Shown here in pieces: positions 48,813 to 57,961 of a stretch of DNA of 64,000 nucleotides. The notes under the pieces were generated by a model. It saw nothing but the letters and a program-made list of their open reading frames with translations. It had not been told where the DNA came from and searched no databases. A program made the translations under genes and the position numbers. The stretch is from Chelatococcus sambhunathii (GTDB lineage: Bacteria > Pseudomonadota > Alphaproteobacteria > Rhizobiales > Methylopilaceae), in contig JADBEO010000010.1 of the NCBI GenBank assembly GCA_031316315.1, positions 1 to 64,000 of the forward strand, given 5' to 3'. Position 1 is the stretch's first letter. Each line of letters opens with the position of its first letter.

Positions 48813-48860
48813 GCGCCTAGGATGCCTAGCTACGATCGTCGCCGCTCCTCCCCTAGGCGC
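48813..48860. repeat. Inverted repeat at the left edge of the AT-rich island
   Basis: GCGCCTAGG (48813-48821) and CCTAGGCGC (48852-48860) are perfect 9-bp arms separated by 30 bases. A third CCTAGG occurs near 48758. They lie where base composition changes from GC-rich to AT-rich. No matching copy was seen at the right edge. Confidence 0.5.
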
Positions 48861-48920
48861 GCCATCGCCAGCGCATCAATAGGCATAACGCCTCAGGCGT
48901 CATCGCAGCCGATCTCTGGC

Positions 48921-50126
48921 CTATGCATCTCCAAAAACGGTGCCGAACCGCTCGCTCGGACCCGCCGCACTTTCGTCTTCGTCTATACTCGGATAACGAG
49001 TATCGTACGTTAACGCACATACTCGGATGTTTCTAATCGAGACGGCTCCGAATGTGATTCTTGAAATCCTAATGTACCGCGCATATAGCAACGTCGATCC
49101 GCCAACAAAAAAGCTTCCTTCAACCTCGCCGCCCTGCATTACCATGCGGTGATTACGATCTACGGAAATTTCACATCGAACATCTTCGGCTTTAAAGTGC
49201 TCATTATTAAGAATGATTTGAATATACTTAATTTGGAATTCGCCTTGCAAGTCGACTTCACACCAGCTGTCATCGGACGGCGCAGACTCGATAGCCACAC
49301 CGCCAAATCGCTTGTCGCCGATTCTGATAGTGCGCACCCCAGCTGGGACACTGCTGACCGTCGCCACCAGCCCAATAGAGACTTCCCGGTATTGTGCCCG
49401 CGCATCGATGCCCCAATTTCGCCGGAAGCAGGGAGAAGGATCCGCAAGGCCGAGGTTCCGACATGATTCGACCAGCGCATCTCGCGCTAACGGAAAGAAC
49501 ACGCTCGATAGATGAAATCCATCGTACAAAATTCCGGGCTTCGTTCCCCCATCCGGAAGAATAAGATCGTCGAAAATCGAGCAAACGCTTATCCAGGACT
49601 TACCGACCGAGAGCTCCTTAATTCTATCTATGAATACACTGGTCGCATAATTTCGTTCGTACATAGAACCAATGCTGGGAAAACGTGGATTTACTACGCG
49701 TGTCGTCTTGGGAGCCGTAGGTGGTGGCGCCCATAAAACAATGGGGGTGCGTGCAAGGTCGTATAGATGGATAGCGGTTTCAAAAAGGCGGTCGGCTATG
49801 TCTTTGGCAATCACGTCGATAGATCTGCACTGAAGATGTGCCTGTTTCAGTGCGTGCGCCCGGCAGTCAATTTCACCAAACGACAAGATTATAGCACTAT
49901 ATGGGTTCTGCATATCTTGTAACGATCTGACATCATCGATGTCCAAAATCTTTGACGAATTATACGCGGTGAGCGCTCCCAGATGCCAAACGTCGACACC
50001 TGCAAAACAGCCGACATCATTTCTCACGCTGTCATGGCCTAACCAAAAACGCGAATGAGAATCCCCGATGACAACTATTCGTGAACCGCTGGACTTATTA
50101 TGTCGTTCGAAAGACGGCTTCGTCAT
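48921..50126 (-). CDS. SGNH-hydrolase-like protein with C-terminal galactose-binding-like region
   Basis: A 401-residue protein of A+T-rich composition. The N-terminal IVVIGDSHSRFWLGHD (about 17-32) gives a GDSH block I, SFGEIDCRAH stands for the central blocks, and YDGFHLSS near 205-212 carries a D-x-x-H pair, all as in SGNH/GDSL-like esterases or acetyltransferase partners. The C-terminal half (EVDLQGEFQIKYIQIILNN, YARYIRISRI) resembles an F5/8-type carbohydrate-binding sandwich. No signal peptide is seen. Possible roles include sugar O-acylation or deacylation. Divergent from the next gene. Confidence 0.55.
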   Translation of the reverse strand: MTKPSFERHNKSSGSRIVVIGDSHSRFWLGHDSVRNDVGCFAGVDVWHLGALTAYNSSKILDIDDVRSLQDMQNPYSAIILSFGEIDCRAHALKQAHLQCRSIDVIAKDIADRLFETAIHLYDLARTPIVLWAPPPTAPKTTRVVNPRFPSIGSMYERNYATSVFIDRIKELSVGKSWISVCSIFDDLILPDGGTKPGILYDGFHLSSVFFPLARDALVESCRNLGLADPSPCFRRNWGIDARAQYREVSIGLVATVSSVPAGVRTIRIGDKRFGGVAIESAPSDDSWCEVDLQGEFQIKYIQIILNNEHFKAEDVRCEISVDRNHRMVMQGGEVEGSFFVGGSTLLYARYIRISRITFGAVSIRNIRVCALTYDTRYPSIDEDESAAGPSERFGTVFGDA

Positions 50127-50240
50127 GTTACGATATCCTTACTATTTCGACGAAGAGAAGCATCCAAACAGTCGAGCGTGATTTTGCTCCGGCATCGGTT
50201 CCCAGAGCATTCTGACATCTCGCTAATCCGTGGGCTCCTA

Positions 50241-51545
50241 ATGCGTCTCGTGCAATTATTAACTATCGCCGCTTGTGGGGCGCTGATCTTTAGTGTCGCA
50301 CCTATAGCCTCCGCCGCCACGGGCATACCGCCCAGCGCGATAGACGGTCAGAATGATGTGCCAGAACTGATCGATTTTTTCGACCGTAATTTTTTCTCTG
50401 ACGAAAATGTTGACGCTGTGGTGGAAACCGCCCGGCATAGGTTTGAAACAGACACTCTCGATCCCTGGCGATTCGCCCAATCATTTGAAGCTTACGCAAT
50501 TATGTTTGAAGTAACGAGTAACAAAAAATACGCGCTGGCTTTGGCGCGCGGCGTAAAGCTCGCCTTGGAGTTTCGAGACGATCGGCAAGGCCGTGTTGAC
50601 GGCTTCACCGGCCTTCGGTTGCCCGCTTGGGGCGTCAACGTCAGAGCTTATCGCAAACGTATCGTCGACATCGGATCGCAGTCTCTCGTCCTCAGCCCTA
50701 TCGCTCGGCTGTATTATTACCTGTCAAAGGATGAGTCTCTTTCTAGATTGACCGGCTTAAGTGCTATCGATTTAGGAACGGCTATCGCCGAGACTAAATC
50801 TATATTTTACGTGGATCTGCGATTAAAAGATCATTACGCCTATTACCTCCAGCCGGCTGGGCTGGCCGCGCTCGACTGTAATGTACATAATACTCCCTTT
50901 AAAGAGGCTAATAATAAACGTGTAAATAGCAAAGGCGACGTGGAGCTCTGCCTCAAATCAAAGAATTTGGCAGGCAGCCCGGCACCTTATAATATTCAGC
51001 TTAAAGTGGCGTTGGTTGACGCGTATGTCGCTGCAGCGACAGGCAGTTCTAGAGCACATCTATCGGTCGTTAATGCCATTAAATATTTCCAGTCGACGGC
51101 AATCGACTATATTGCCTCTAATGAAGGGCATCTCATATTTCGAAACGCTCAAGGACGCCGCATTGAAGATGTAACGCATCTGAATTTGGATGTCGAGTTG
51201 CTATTCTTTATGTGGAACGATTTCAGAGAGGCTCGTCCAGAGTTTGCTCCCGCTGTGGAGGAGGCGCTTCTGCGCCGCATCGCAGCTTCAGTTGTCGATT
51301 TCGCTGCCGTACGAGATGATAAAGGCTTCTACCGTTTAAGCCCACTTATCGACGGAAGCAAGCGCGAGGTTCGAGCCGCGCGGATCGACAGGAGCTGCAT
51401 TCAGATTACGATGCTTGTCGCTTTAGATATGCGTATAAAGGATGTATGTGGCAGTATTTTCGTCGGCCTCAGGCCCAGCCCTCTTGGGCTGGCATCCCTA
51501 ATTAAGGGGCTAGAGGTGCTGCGAAAGCGATCTACTGTGCCATGA
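50241..51545 (+). CDS. Secreted protein of unknown function, possible alpha-helical toroid
   Basis: A 434-residue protein with a clear signal peptide (LVQLLTIAACGALIFSVAPIASA, residues about 3-25). The mature part alternates amphipathic helices and aromatic loops (ELIDFFDRNFF, WRFAQSFEAYAIMFEVT, ARLYYYLSK, DHYAYYLQPAGLAAL), reminiscent of alpha/alpha toroid glycan enzymes such as lyases or epimerases. I do not recognise the family and see no certain catalytic motif. ATG 50241 was chosen to place the signal peptide at the N-terminus; the frame opens earlier. Codon use is much less GC-rich than the backbone. Confidence 0.6.
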   Translation: MRLVQLLTIAACGALIFSVAPIASAATGIPPSAIDGQNDVPELIDFFDRNFFSDENVDAVVETARHRFETDTLDPWRFAQSFEAYAIMFEVTSNKKYALALARGVKLALEFRDDRQGRVDGFTGLRLPAWGVNVRAYRKRIVDIGSQSLVLSPIARLYYYLSKDESLSRLTGLSAIDLGTAIAETKSIFYVDLRLKDHYAYYLQPAGLAALDCNVHNTPFKEANNKRVNSKGDVELCLKSKNLAGSPAPYNIQLKVALVDAYVAAATGSSRAHLSVVNAIKYFQSTAIDYIASNEGHLIFRNAQGRRIEDVTHLNLDVELLFFMWNDFREARPEFAPAVEEALLRRIAASVVDFAAVRDDKGFYRLSPLIDGSKREVRAARIDRSCIQITMLVALDMRIKDVCGSIFVGLRPSPLGLASLIKGLEVLRKRSTVP

Positions 51546-51673
51546 GATACTTCTGTTTGATTTACGTTACAATCTCCCGACCCGCGCTTCTTGGGATTCA
51601 AGGCGCGCATGTCAAGACGCGTTCAGATTCCGGCCTGCGCTTTTTTCCGATGGTTGGCCAGACCTCCCGGCGC

Positions 51674-52351
51674 TTACGCTGGAAACGCTCTGTTACGAAA
51701 TAATACATCTCCGGGATACCGGGAAAGTATCTCAAATTCCGGAAGCATCTTCATGAGCTCTCTCAGAGGCCGCTGCCCCTCATACAACTCGTTGTCACGA
51801 TACTCTGTGTAAAAATACCGCGTTCGAGCTAAAACCTCACGACCCCCCTGGATAAGGTCTACCTCCGCGCCTTGCGTATCAGCCCAGATGAAATCAACAA
51901 TATCTATATTGTTAGCGTTCGCCCAAGAGTCGAGTGTCATGACATCAACGTCAATCGTCCTATTAAATTTAATAGCCGGATGGCGTTCCAAATGCCTCTT
52001 TGGGGGCCTGATGGACCCGGACTTATCCCAGCCCTCTGGATGCTTCTCCTCAAGACCGTCGCTCATATAAAAAGTCGCCCTGCCGTTAACTGAGCCGATC
52101 GCGACTTGTGAGAGCTGGACCGAGTCCGGAAATTTCCTCTTGAGCCATTTTTGAATTGCTCGCGGATCCGGCTCGAAACAGTATATCTTGGCTCCCAGGA
52201 CAGATCTGTAGAGCCCAAGGCTTGCGCTACCATTGTTAGCTCCAATTTCCAATATTACGGATTCTTGTCGAGAAATGAGCCCGCTAATCTTTTCGTATGT
52301 GAGCGGATCAGTACTCACGGAAGGAATTTCTAAATTATCTCCGGAGACCAT
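51674..52351 (-). CDS. FkbM family methyltransferase
   Basis: A 225-residue SAM-dependent methyltransferase. Motif I is VILEIGANNGSASLGLYR, followed by IYCFEPDPRAIQKW, VAIGSVNGRATFY, the FkbM block VDVMTLDSWANANNIDIVDF and WADTQGAEVDLIQGGREVL. Members methylate sugar hydroxyls in polysaccharides and secondary metabolites. It is convergent with the secreted protein gene. A+T-rich like its neighbours; the 170 bases upstream contain A+T-rich promoter-like sequence but no gene. Confidence 0.85.
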   Translation of the reverse strand: MVSGDNLEIPSVSTDPLTYEKISGLISRQESVILEIGANNGSASLGLYRSVLGAKIYCFEPDPRAIQKWLKRKFPDSVQLSQVAIGSVNGRATFYMSDGLEEKHPEGWDKSGSIRPPKRHLERHPAIKFNRTIDVDVMTLDSWANANNIDIVDFIWADTQGAEVDLIQGGREVLARTRYFYTEYRDNELYEGQRPLRELMKMLPEFEILSRYPGDVLFRNRAFPA

Positions 52352-52521
52352 CTTTAGGCCCTATGGACTTGTGACAGGTCTATTCATTCAGCAGAATAAC
52401 CTGTATATCTATCTCTCGCACAGTTAAACGATGGTCTACAATGGGGGATTCACGTTCTGTGTGTCCGTGCAACGGGCGATCGGCAACCGCGGGGTGACGC
52501 ACAGCCGATCCTCAATGGCTT

Positions 52522-53627
52522 TCAGGGATTGCGCCGCTGCGCCCTAACCGGCCGTCGCCTGATGCGCTCCGCGCGATCGGCGATGTCGCGCCAGAACGAC
52601 AGGAACAGCGTCGCCAGCTCCTCGCGCCGCTCCGCCGAGATCGAAACGCGGTCGAGGATCTCGGCCTCGAGATGCGCGAGCCAGGGCGCCGGATCTCCGT
52701 CCGGCCCGATCTCGTGAAGCCGCGCGCGTCCGACATGCGCCGGGAGCCGCGAGAACTGGCTGCCGCAGGCGTAGATCACGCGCGCCTCGCGCATCAGCAG
52801 GATCTCGAGGAAAGCGCGCTGCAGGGGCCCCAGGCGCTCGGCCGCCGGCGCGACGAGCGCGCGCGGCCCGAGCGCCGCCGCGGCTTCGCCGATGGACGCC
52901 GGATCCTCTCCGAAGATCAGCACCCTCGGTCCGGGGTCGCGCTCGTCGATCGCCGAGACCATCAGCCCGACGGGCGCGCAACGCCGCACGAAATGCCGCA
53001 TGTCGGGCTCGAGTTCGGCGACGGGCCGTCCGATCCCGCCATGCCGATGAGGTTGGAGACGACGTCGCCTCTGCGGATATGTAGTGCGATGAAAGGCTCC
53101 GGGCCGAGGATCCTCCTCGCCGCAGCGAACTCCTCGCGGATCGGCGCGCCCGGGACCAGACGATCGAAAACCCGGACCAGCCCGTCCTGAATCTCCGCAT
53201 CCGTCTCGCCGACGAGGCGCAGAAGACGCTGGCCGTTGGAAGCGATCGCAGAGGCTCGTGCGAGAAGCGCCTCCGGATCGAAGCCGAAGCGAAGTTGCTG
53301 GGCCAGATCCGGCTGCTCCTCGAGCACGAGCGTCCCGGGCGGCAAGGGCTCCAGCGGTCCCTCTGTCAGGTCGAGAGCCGGAAAGTCGAACCGCCTGAGG
53401 TCGAACAGCTCCGACGGCGTCCAGTCGGTCGCGCCGTGGTCGCGGAAGGTGTAGGCGAGCGAGGCCCAGCGCATCGTCACCCGCGCGCCGAGCTTCTCGG
53501 CGAAACGGAGCACCCGGACGAGCGCGAGCAGCCGCCCGCCGAGCCCGTCCGTCCGCCGGATCGTTATCGTCGGCGCGCTCGCTCCGGGCGCCTGCCCGAG
53601 GCGCGCGTCGGCGGCCGCCCCGCTCAC
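52522..53627 (-). pseudogene. Frameshifted fucosyltransferase-like (HIRRGD) glycosyltransferase gene
   Basis: Two overlapping frames together make one protein of about 368 residues. The first (GTG 53627 onward) has TIRRTDGLGGRLLALVRVLRFA-type opening (read from ITIRRTDGLGGRL) and FIALHIRRGDVVSNLIGM, the hallmark of O-fucosyltransferase/NodZ-like enzymes. It then ends in unrelated sequence at 52962. The second frame, to 52522, continues sensibly with AELEPDMRHFVRRCAPVGLM, VLIFGEDPAS and IYACGSQFSRLPAHVG. The shift lies near 53035-53045, where adding one G to the ATGGCGGG run restores the frame. It is either a real null mutation or a base error in this sequence. Confidence 0.7.
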
Positions 53628-53649
53628 GGTCTCGACCGCCTGCGCCGCG

Positions 53650-54498
53650 TCAGCCTGCGCCGCCGACGTCGGCCCACAGAGTCTCCATGGTCGGCCGGCC
53701 GAAATCGGCGTTCATATGCGTGACGTCCTCTGTCGTGTTCGGAACCTGCAGGCTGCGATCATAGGTCGTCCTGAGCTTCATCTGGTACTCGTCGCGCGTG
53801 AAGAACCCCGAACGGGTCGACGGCGGCTGCTCCATGAAGGCGGCCGGAATCTCTCCGAAAGCGCCGCGCGCGGCGTCCAGAAACGCGCTGTACAACTCTT
53901 CGGCGACGGCCTCGTCGAAGAACAACCCCCACCTGTCGAAGTTCTCCCGCAGACGGTCGGTTGTAGGCTCGACCGTCTTGATCCGCGCGATCGGGTTCGG
54001 CTGGGGCACGATCACGATCGGCTTGTCGGTGTGCGCTCGGATCTGTGCGGCGATCCGGTATGAGATGGTCTGCCGCAGCAGCCCTCCCAGCGCGGCCCGC
54101 AGCACGGCGCGCGAAATCGGTGAGTGCCGCTCGTCCGCATGGGCGGCAAGGCGCCAGGAACGGTAGACGCGGCTGCACTGGCTGCCGCCAACGCCCAGGC
54201 CGGCGAGCACGAAGATGTCGTAATCGTCGAGCGGCATGTCGCCGTCAGAAAGGCCGCGCGCCATGAACGTCATCGCGCGCTCGGAGGTCGGCACGATGCG
54301 GCCGTCGGCGACGGTGATGGCCAACTCCGAGCCTGGCGCACACAGGAAGGAGAAATCCTCCCTGCATGGCAGATCGCTGTCCTCAAGCCCGTCCTTCAGC
54401 GCGATCGCATATGAATTGCCGATGATCAGGCCGCGCCGCACGCCGGCGGCGGCCTTGTCTCCGGCGGGCTCCAGTTCCGCGGCGGCGCTTTCCGACAT
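53650..54498 (-). CDS. SGNH-like protein of a GSCFA operon
   Basis: A 282-residue protein. GLIIGNSYAIALKDGLE is an SGNH-like block I with Asn replacing Asp before Ser, DDYDIFVLAGLGVGGSQC is the mid block, and EDVTHMNADFG near the end holds a D-x-x-H pair. IVIVPQPNPIARIKT resembles the third block. ATG 54498 overlaps the GSCFA stop as TAATG. The upstream partner is a GSCFA protein and the downstream one a fucosyltransferase-like gene, so a role in modifying a surface glycan is inferred. Confidence 0.6.
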   Translation of the reverse strand: MSESAAAELEPAGDKAAAGVRRGLIIGNSYAIALKDGLEDSDLPCREDFSFLCAPGSELAITVADGRIVPTSERAMTFMARGLSDGDMPLDDYDIFVLAGLGVGGSQCSRVYRSWRLAAHADERHSPISRAVLRAALGGLLRQTISYRIAAQIRAHTDKPIVIVPQPNPIARIKTVEPTTDRLRENFDRWGLFFDEAVAEELYSAFLDAARGAFGEIPAAFMEQPPSTRSGFFTRDEYQMKLRTTYDRSLQVPNTTEDVTHMNADFGRPTMETLWADVGGAG

Positions 54499-55598
54499 TA
54501 GCATCCCCCCTTCGCAAAGGCGTCGAGGAGCATTTCCTCGCAGATCACGTCATCCTCGTCGCGCGGCTTCGGCGCCCTTTTCGGCTCGCTCTCGGCGGAC
54601 AGAGGAGGAGCGGCGATCGTGGACGCCTCTTCCGGCACATGGGCGGACGAGAACGTCCGCATGACTGTGTCGACGCCTTGCGGCGCGATGGACCGGAGAT
54701 TTCCGGCGAAGAAATCCGAGCGGGCGGCAGGATTGGTGATGATCTCGTACGAGGGGAAATAGTCCACGTCCTCGTGCAGATCGGCCATCTCGCCGGCGGC
54801 GGACCTCAACGTTGCCTTGGAGTATTGTGTCGCCGGCAAAACATGGCGACCGGAAGCCGTCGCCGTCAGCGGCACGGGCGAGACCGTCAGAATGATCTTG
54901 AGCTCGGGCCGACTGCGCTTGAGCAGGCGGTACACCTGCTGCAGATCGCCAAGGATCTCCGAATGCGTGAAATTCTTGAACGTGAACTCGTCGGGATCGA
55001 ACCGTCCGGCGATCACGCCCGGCGCGGTCGGGTACACGACGCCTGTCCGTCGATGGACCCAGGCTTCGGTCAATCCGAGCGTGAAGATGAACAGATCCAT
55101 CGTGCGCACCATGCGGGCGACAGCCTTCAGATGAGCCTGGCGATGAACCATCACCTCGTCGGGGCTTTCGAGGCCGTCCGGTTCGACGCCGGGACGGAGA
55201 GCGTCGAAATAACGGCCGTCGCGCTCCCAGACGACCTGTTCAGTCTCCTTCGCCGACTTGGTTTCCTGGAGCAGCTGAAGCAGTTGCCGTACCGTGTAGA
55301 CGTTGCCGTAGCGCGCTGAATAAAGGCCGTACCCGAAGGCCTCCGCGGCTTTGCCTGAAAAACCGCCCGGCGCGCGCTCCATGTCGATCACCGGGAAACC
55401 CTGCGCTCTCAGATGGCGGGCGATGTGCTGCGCGAAGCAGCTTCCGGCCGTGGCGATCTTGGCGTCGCGAGCAATCTCGAACTTGCGGCTGTAGATGCCT
55501 TCGGGGCTCCGCGGATCGCCGTTCTGGACCGCATTCCGCCAAAAGGCGATTTCAGGCAGATCGCTGTACGGATTGGTCTCGGAATCGATCGCAGGCAT
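54498..55598 (-). CDS. GSCFA family protein
   Basis: A 366-residue protein of the GSCFA family, named for the motif seen here as IATAGSCFAQHIARHLRAQGF. Further family blocks are YSARYGNVYTVRQLLQLLQE, DLFIFTLGLTEAW, FTHSEILGDLQQVYRLLK and KIILTVSPVPLTATA, an SGNH-related fold. Members are linked to polysaccharide modification in bacteria, but chemistry is not established. ATG 55598 follows GAGGAG; the frame is open 100 codons upstream. First gene of a minus-strand operon with the SGNH-like and fucosyltransferase-like genes. Confidence 0.85.
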   Translation of the reverse strand: MPAIDSETNPYSDLPEIAFWRNAVQNGDPRSPEGIYSRKFEIARDAKIATAGSCFAQHIARHLRAQGFPVIDMERAPGGFSGKAAEAFGYGLYSARYGNVYTVRQLLQLLQETKSAKETEQVVWERDGRYFDALRPGVEPDGLESPDEVMVHRQAHLKAVARMVRTMDLFIFTLGLTEAWVHRRTGVVYPTAPGVIAGRFDPDEFTFKNFTHSEILGDLQQVYRLLKRSRPELKIILTVSPVPLTATASGRHVLPATQYSKATLRSAAGEMADLHEDVDYFPSYEIITNPAARSDFFAGNLRSIAPQGVDTVMRTFSSAHVPEEASTIAAPPLSAESEPKRAPKPRDEDDVICEEMLLDAFAKGGC

Positions 55599-55863
55599 CA
55601 CGAATACTCCTCGCAAAGGCCGACCTCTTCCTTTCCACACGGCTGCAGCGCACGGAATGGAACCAATACAGTGCCGGTTCCGCTCCGAGCTTTCAAGGGC
55701 GCCGGACGGCTGGCGCGATGCGCTAAGCGCCTCATATCCGAGCGTAAAAGTCGGACCAGGTCGCGAGGCGCGGTTTGGTCGCACAGGCCTGGCCCCTTCG
55801 ACCGATCCACCCTGCGACGGTGGGTCAGGCGGCGTTAAGCGCCGGCGCGCTAGGCTCGCCCCG

Positions 55864-56820
55864 ATGACCGCCGCCCTCCTTCCCGCCGCGCCCGACCTCA
55901 TGGAAGCCTACGCCGACTGGCTCCAGCGGCTGTCGGCGGAGCGGCGCATGTCGCCGAAGACAGTCGAGGCCTATGGCCGCGACGTGCGCATCTTTCTCAC
56001 CTTCCTGCAGGGTCATCTCGGCGCGCCTGCGAGCCTCGCTGACTTCGCCGGCCTCGCGCCGCGTGATGTGCGCTCCTTCATGGCTGCGCGCCGCACCGAG
56101 GGGCTGTCGAGCCGCTCGCTGATGCGCGCGCTCGCCTCGGCGCGCTCCTTCGCTCGGCATTTGGCCCGTACAGGACGCGGCGAGGCGACCGCCTTCTCGG
56201 CCGTGCGCAGCCCCAAGATCGCGCGGAGCCTGCCGAAGCCGATCCCGCCCGGCCCGGCGAAAGAGATGATCCACGCCGACACCCGCGCCGGCGAAGACCG
56301 CGAGCAGTGGGTTCTGGCGCGCGACGCGGCGGTGCTCGCTCTGCTCTACGGCTGCGGTCTGCGCGTTTCTGAAGCGCTGTCGCTGACGCGGCGCGAGGCC
56401 CCGGTCCAGGGCGTCGATCGGATCGAGGTCACCGGCAAGGGCGGCAAGCGCCGCCAGCTTCCGGTGATCGAAGCCGTGCGAAAGGCGGTCGAGGATTATC
56501 TTGGGCTTTGCCCGCTGCATCTGCCGCCGGACGGACCGCTCTTCGTGGGCGTCAAGGGCGGGCCGCTCAGCCCTCGCATCGTGCAGGCGGCGGTGGCGCG
56601 GATGCGCGGCAGCCTCGGCCTGCCGGAGACCGCGACCCCGCACGCCCTTCGCCACTCCTTCGCGACGCATCTGCTCGGGCGCGGCGGCGATCTCCGCACC
56701 ATCCAGGAACTGCTCGGCCATGCGAGCCTCTCGACCACGCAGATCTATACCGAGGTCGACGGGGCGCGGCTGATGGCGATCCATTCGGCGTTCCATCCGC
56801 GGGCTCGCGCGGCCGGCTGA
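55864..56820 (+). CDS. xerC: Tyrosine recombinase XerC
   Basis: A 318-residue site-specific recombinase. The N-terminal SAM-like domain (about 1-110) is followed by the catalytic domain with Arg in LLYGCGLRVSEALSL, Lys in GKGGKRRQLPV, HALRHSFATHLL (His, Arg), His in LGHASLSTTQIY and the nucleophile Tyr in IYTEV. Length and order fit chromosomal XerC, which resolves chromosome dimers with XerD at dif. In relatives it is usually adjacent to priA; here accessory genes separate them. Confidence 0.88.
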   Translation: MTAALLPAAPDLMEAYADWLQRLSAERRMSPKTVEAYGRDVRIFLTFLQGHLGAPASLADFAGLAPRDVRSFMAARRTEGLSSRSLMRALASARSFARHLARTGRGEATAFSAVRSPKIARSLPKPIPPGPAKEMIHADTRAGEDREQWVLARDAAVLALLYGCGLRVSEALSLTRREAPVQGVDRIEVTGKGGKRRQLPVIEAVRKAVEDYLGLCPLHLPPDGPLFVGVKGGPLSPRIVQAAVARMRGSLGLPETATPHALRHSFATHLLGRGGDLRTIQELLGHASLSTTQIYTEVDGARLMAIHSAFHPRARAAG

Positions 56821-56909
56821 GCCGGCGCGCAGGCTTGCCTGCCTTCTCCCCGCAATGGAGGCTTGCCGGCACGCTGCTGGTCGCTGCCTGAGGCGCGTGC
56901 TAGGCGCGG

Positions 56910-57872
56910 ATGGTCATGCCTACGACCACCTCCGCAGATCCGGAAGTCGTCACGACGCCGGAGCCGGCCCGCGCGTCTGCGCCCTGGGCGGGCTACGCTC
57001 TCGCGGCGGCTGGAGCGATCCTGTTCTCCGCCAAGGGCGTCATCATCAAGTTCGCCTACGCCGAGAAGGTCGACACCGAGACCCTGCTCGCCCTGCGCAT
57101 GGGACTGTCGGTCCCGATCTATGTCGCGATCGGCCTGATCGCTCTGTCACGGCAGGCCCGCCCGGCCGCGATGAACGGACGGATGCTCGCCGCCTCGCTC
57201 GCGATCGGCGTGCTCGGCTACTGGTTCGCCTCCTATACCGACTTCCTCGGACTGGTTTACATCTCGGCGCCCTTCGAGCGGCTGATCCTGTTCACCTATC
57301 CGCTCTTCACGGTGCTGCTCGGCGCGGCCTTTTTCGGCCAGCCGTTCCGCATGCGCGCGCTGCTCGCCTTCGCGCTGAGCTATGCGGGCCTTGCGCTCGT
57401 CTTCGCCAAGGACGCCGAGGCGGCTGGGTTCGATGCGGTCCGGACAGGCGCGGCGCTGGTGCTGTGCTCGGCGGTCGCCTTCGCGCTCTACCAGTTGCTG
57501 GCCAAGCCCCGCATCGGCGCAATCGGCCCGAAGCTGTTCACCTGCATCGCGATGTCCGGCGCGGCCGTCGCCTCGCTGATCCAGTTCCTGCTGCTGCGCG
57601 ACCTGTCGGTGCTCGCCGAGCTTTCGATGCGGGCCTGGTTCATAGCCATCGTGCTCGCCACCGTCGGCACGGTGGCCCCGAGCTTCCTGCTGTCGGCGGC
57701 GCTCCATCGCATCTCGGCGCAGGCCAACGCGGTGATCGGCACGATCAGCCCCGTCGCGACGCTCGCGCTGGCGGCGCTGCTGCTCGGCGAGCGCGTGACG
57801 GCGACCGACCTCGCCGGCGCGGGGCTGGTGCTGGCGGGTGTCGGCTGGTTCACGGTGGCCGAGCGGAAGTAG
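56910..57872 (+). CDS. DMT superfamily (EamA) transporter
   Basis: A 320-residue inner-membrane protein with ten hydrophobic helices in two EamA repeats (about 28-160 and 175-315). PFERLILFTYPLFTVLLGA and ANAVIGTISPVATLALAALLLGE are the characteristic repeat ends. Members export or import amino acids, nucleosides and similar metabolites; no substrate can be assigned. The ATG at 56910 is followed by a second ATG at 56916. Confidence 0.85.
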   Translation: MVMPTTTSADPEVVTTPEPARASAPWAGYALAAAGAILFSAKGVIIKFAYAEKVDTETLLALRMGLSVPIYVAIGLIALSRQARPAAMNGRMLAASLAIGVLGYWFASYTDFLGLVYISAPFERLILFTYPLFTVLLGAAFFGQPFRMRALLAFALSYAGLALVFAKDAEAAGFDAVRTGAALVLCSAVAFALYQLLAKPRIGAIGPKLFTCIAMSGAAVASLIQFLLLRDLSVLAELSMRAWFIAIVLATVGTVAPSFLLSAALHRISAQANAVIGTISPVATLALAALLLGERVTATDLAGAGLVLAGVGWFTVAERK

Positions 57873-57908
57873 CTGCGGCCCTGGCCGGAGAAGCGCGAGG
57901 CATGCCGC

Positions 57909-57934
57909 ATCCCTCCCCTTGCGAGGGGAGGGAT
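57909..57934. repeat. Palindromic repeat between convergent DMT and GNAT genes
   Basis: ATCCCTCCCC/GGGGAGGGAT form a perfect 10-bp stem around TTGCGA. It is related to the repeats at 14-36 and 25643-25666 and probably separates the two convergent transcripts. Confidence 0.7.
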
Positions 57935-57961
57935 CCGGAGAGCGTCGAGCCGGAAAAGCCT

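Noticed and set aside
48822-49013. Small forward frame at the island edge
   Set aside because: It overlaps the 3' end of the SGNH-like gene and has no ribosome binding site or recognisable content.
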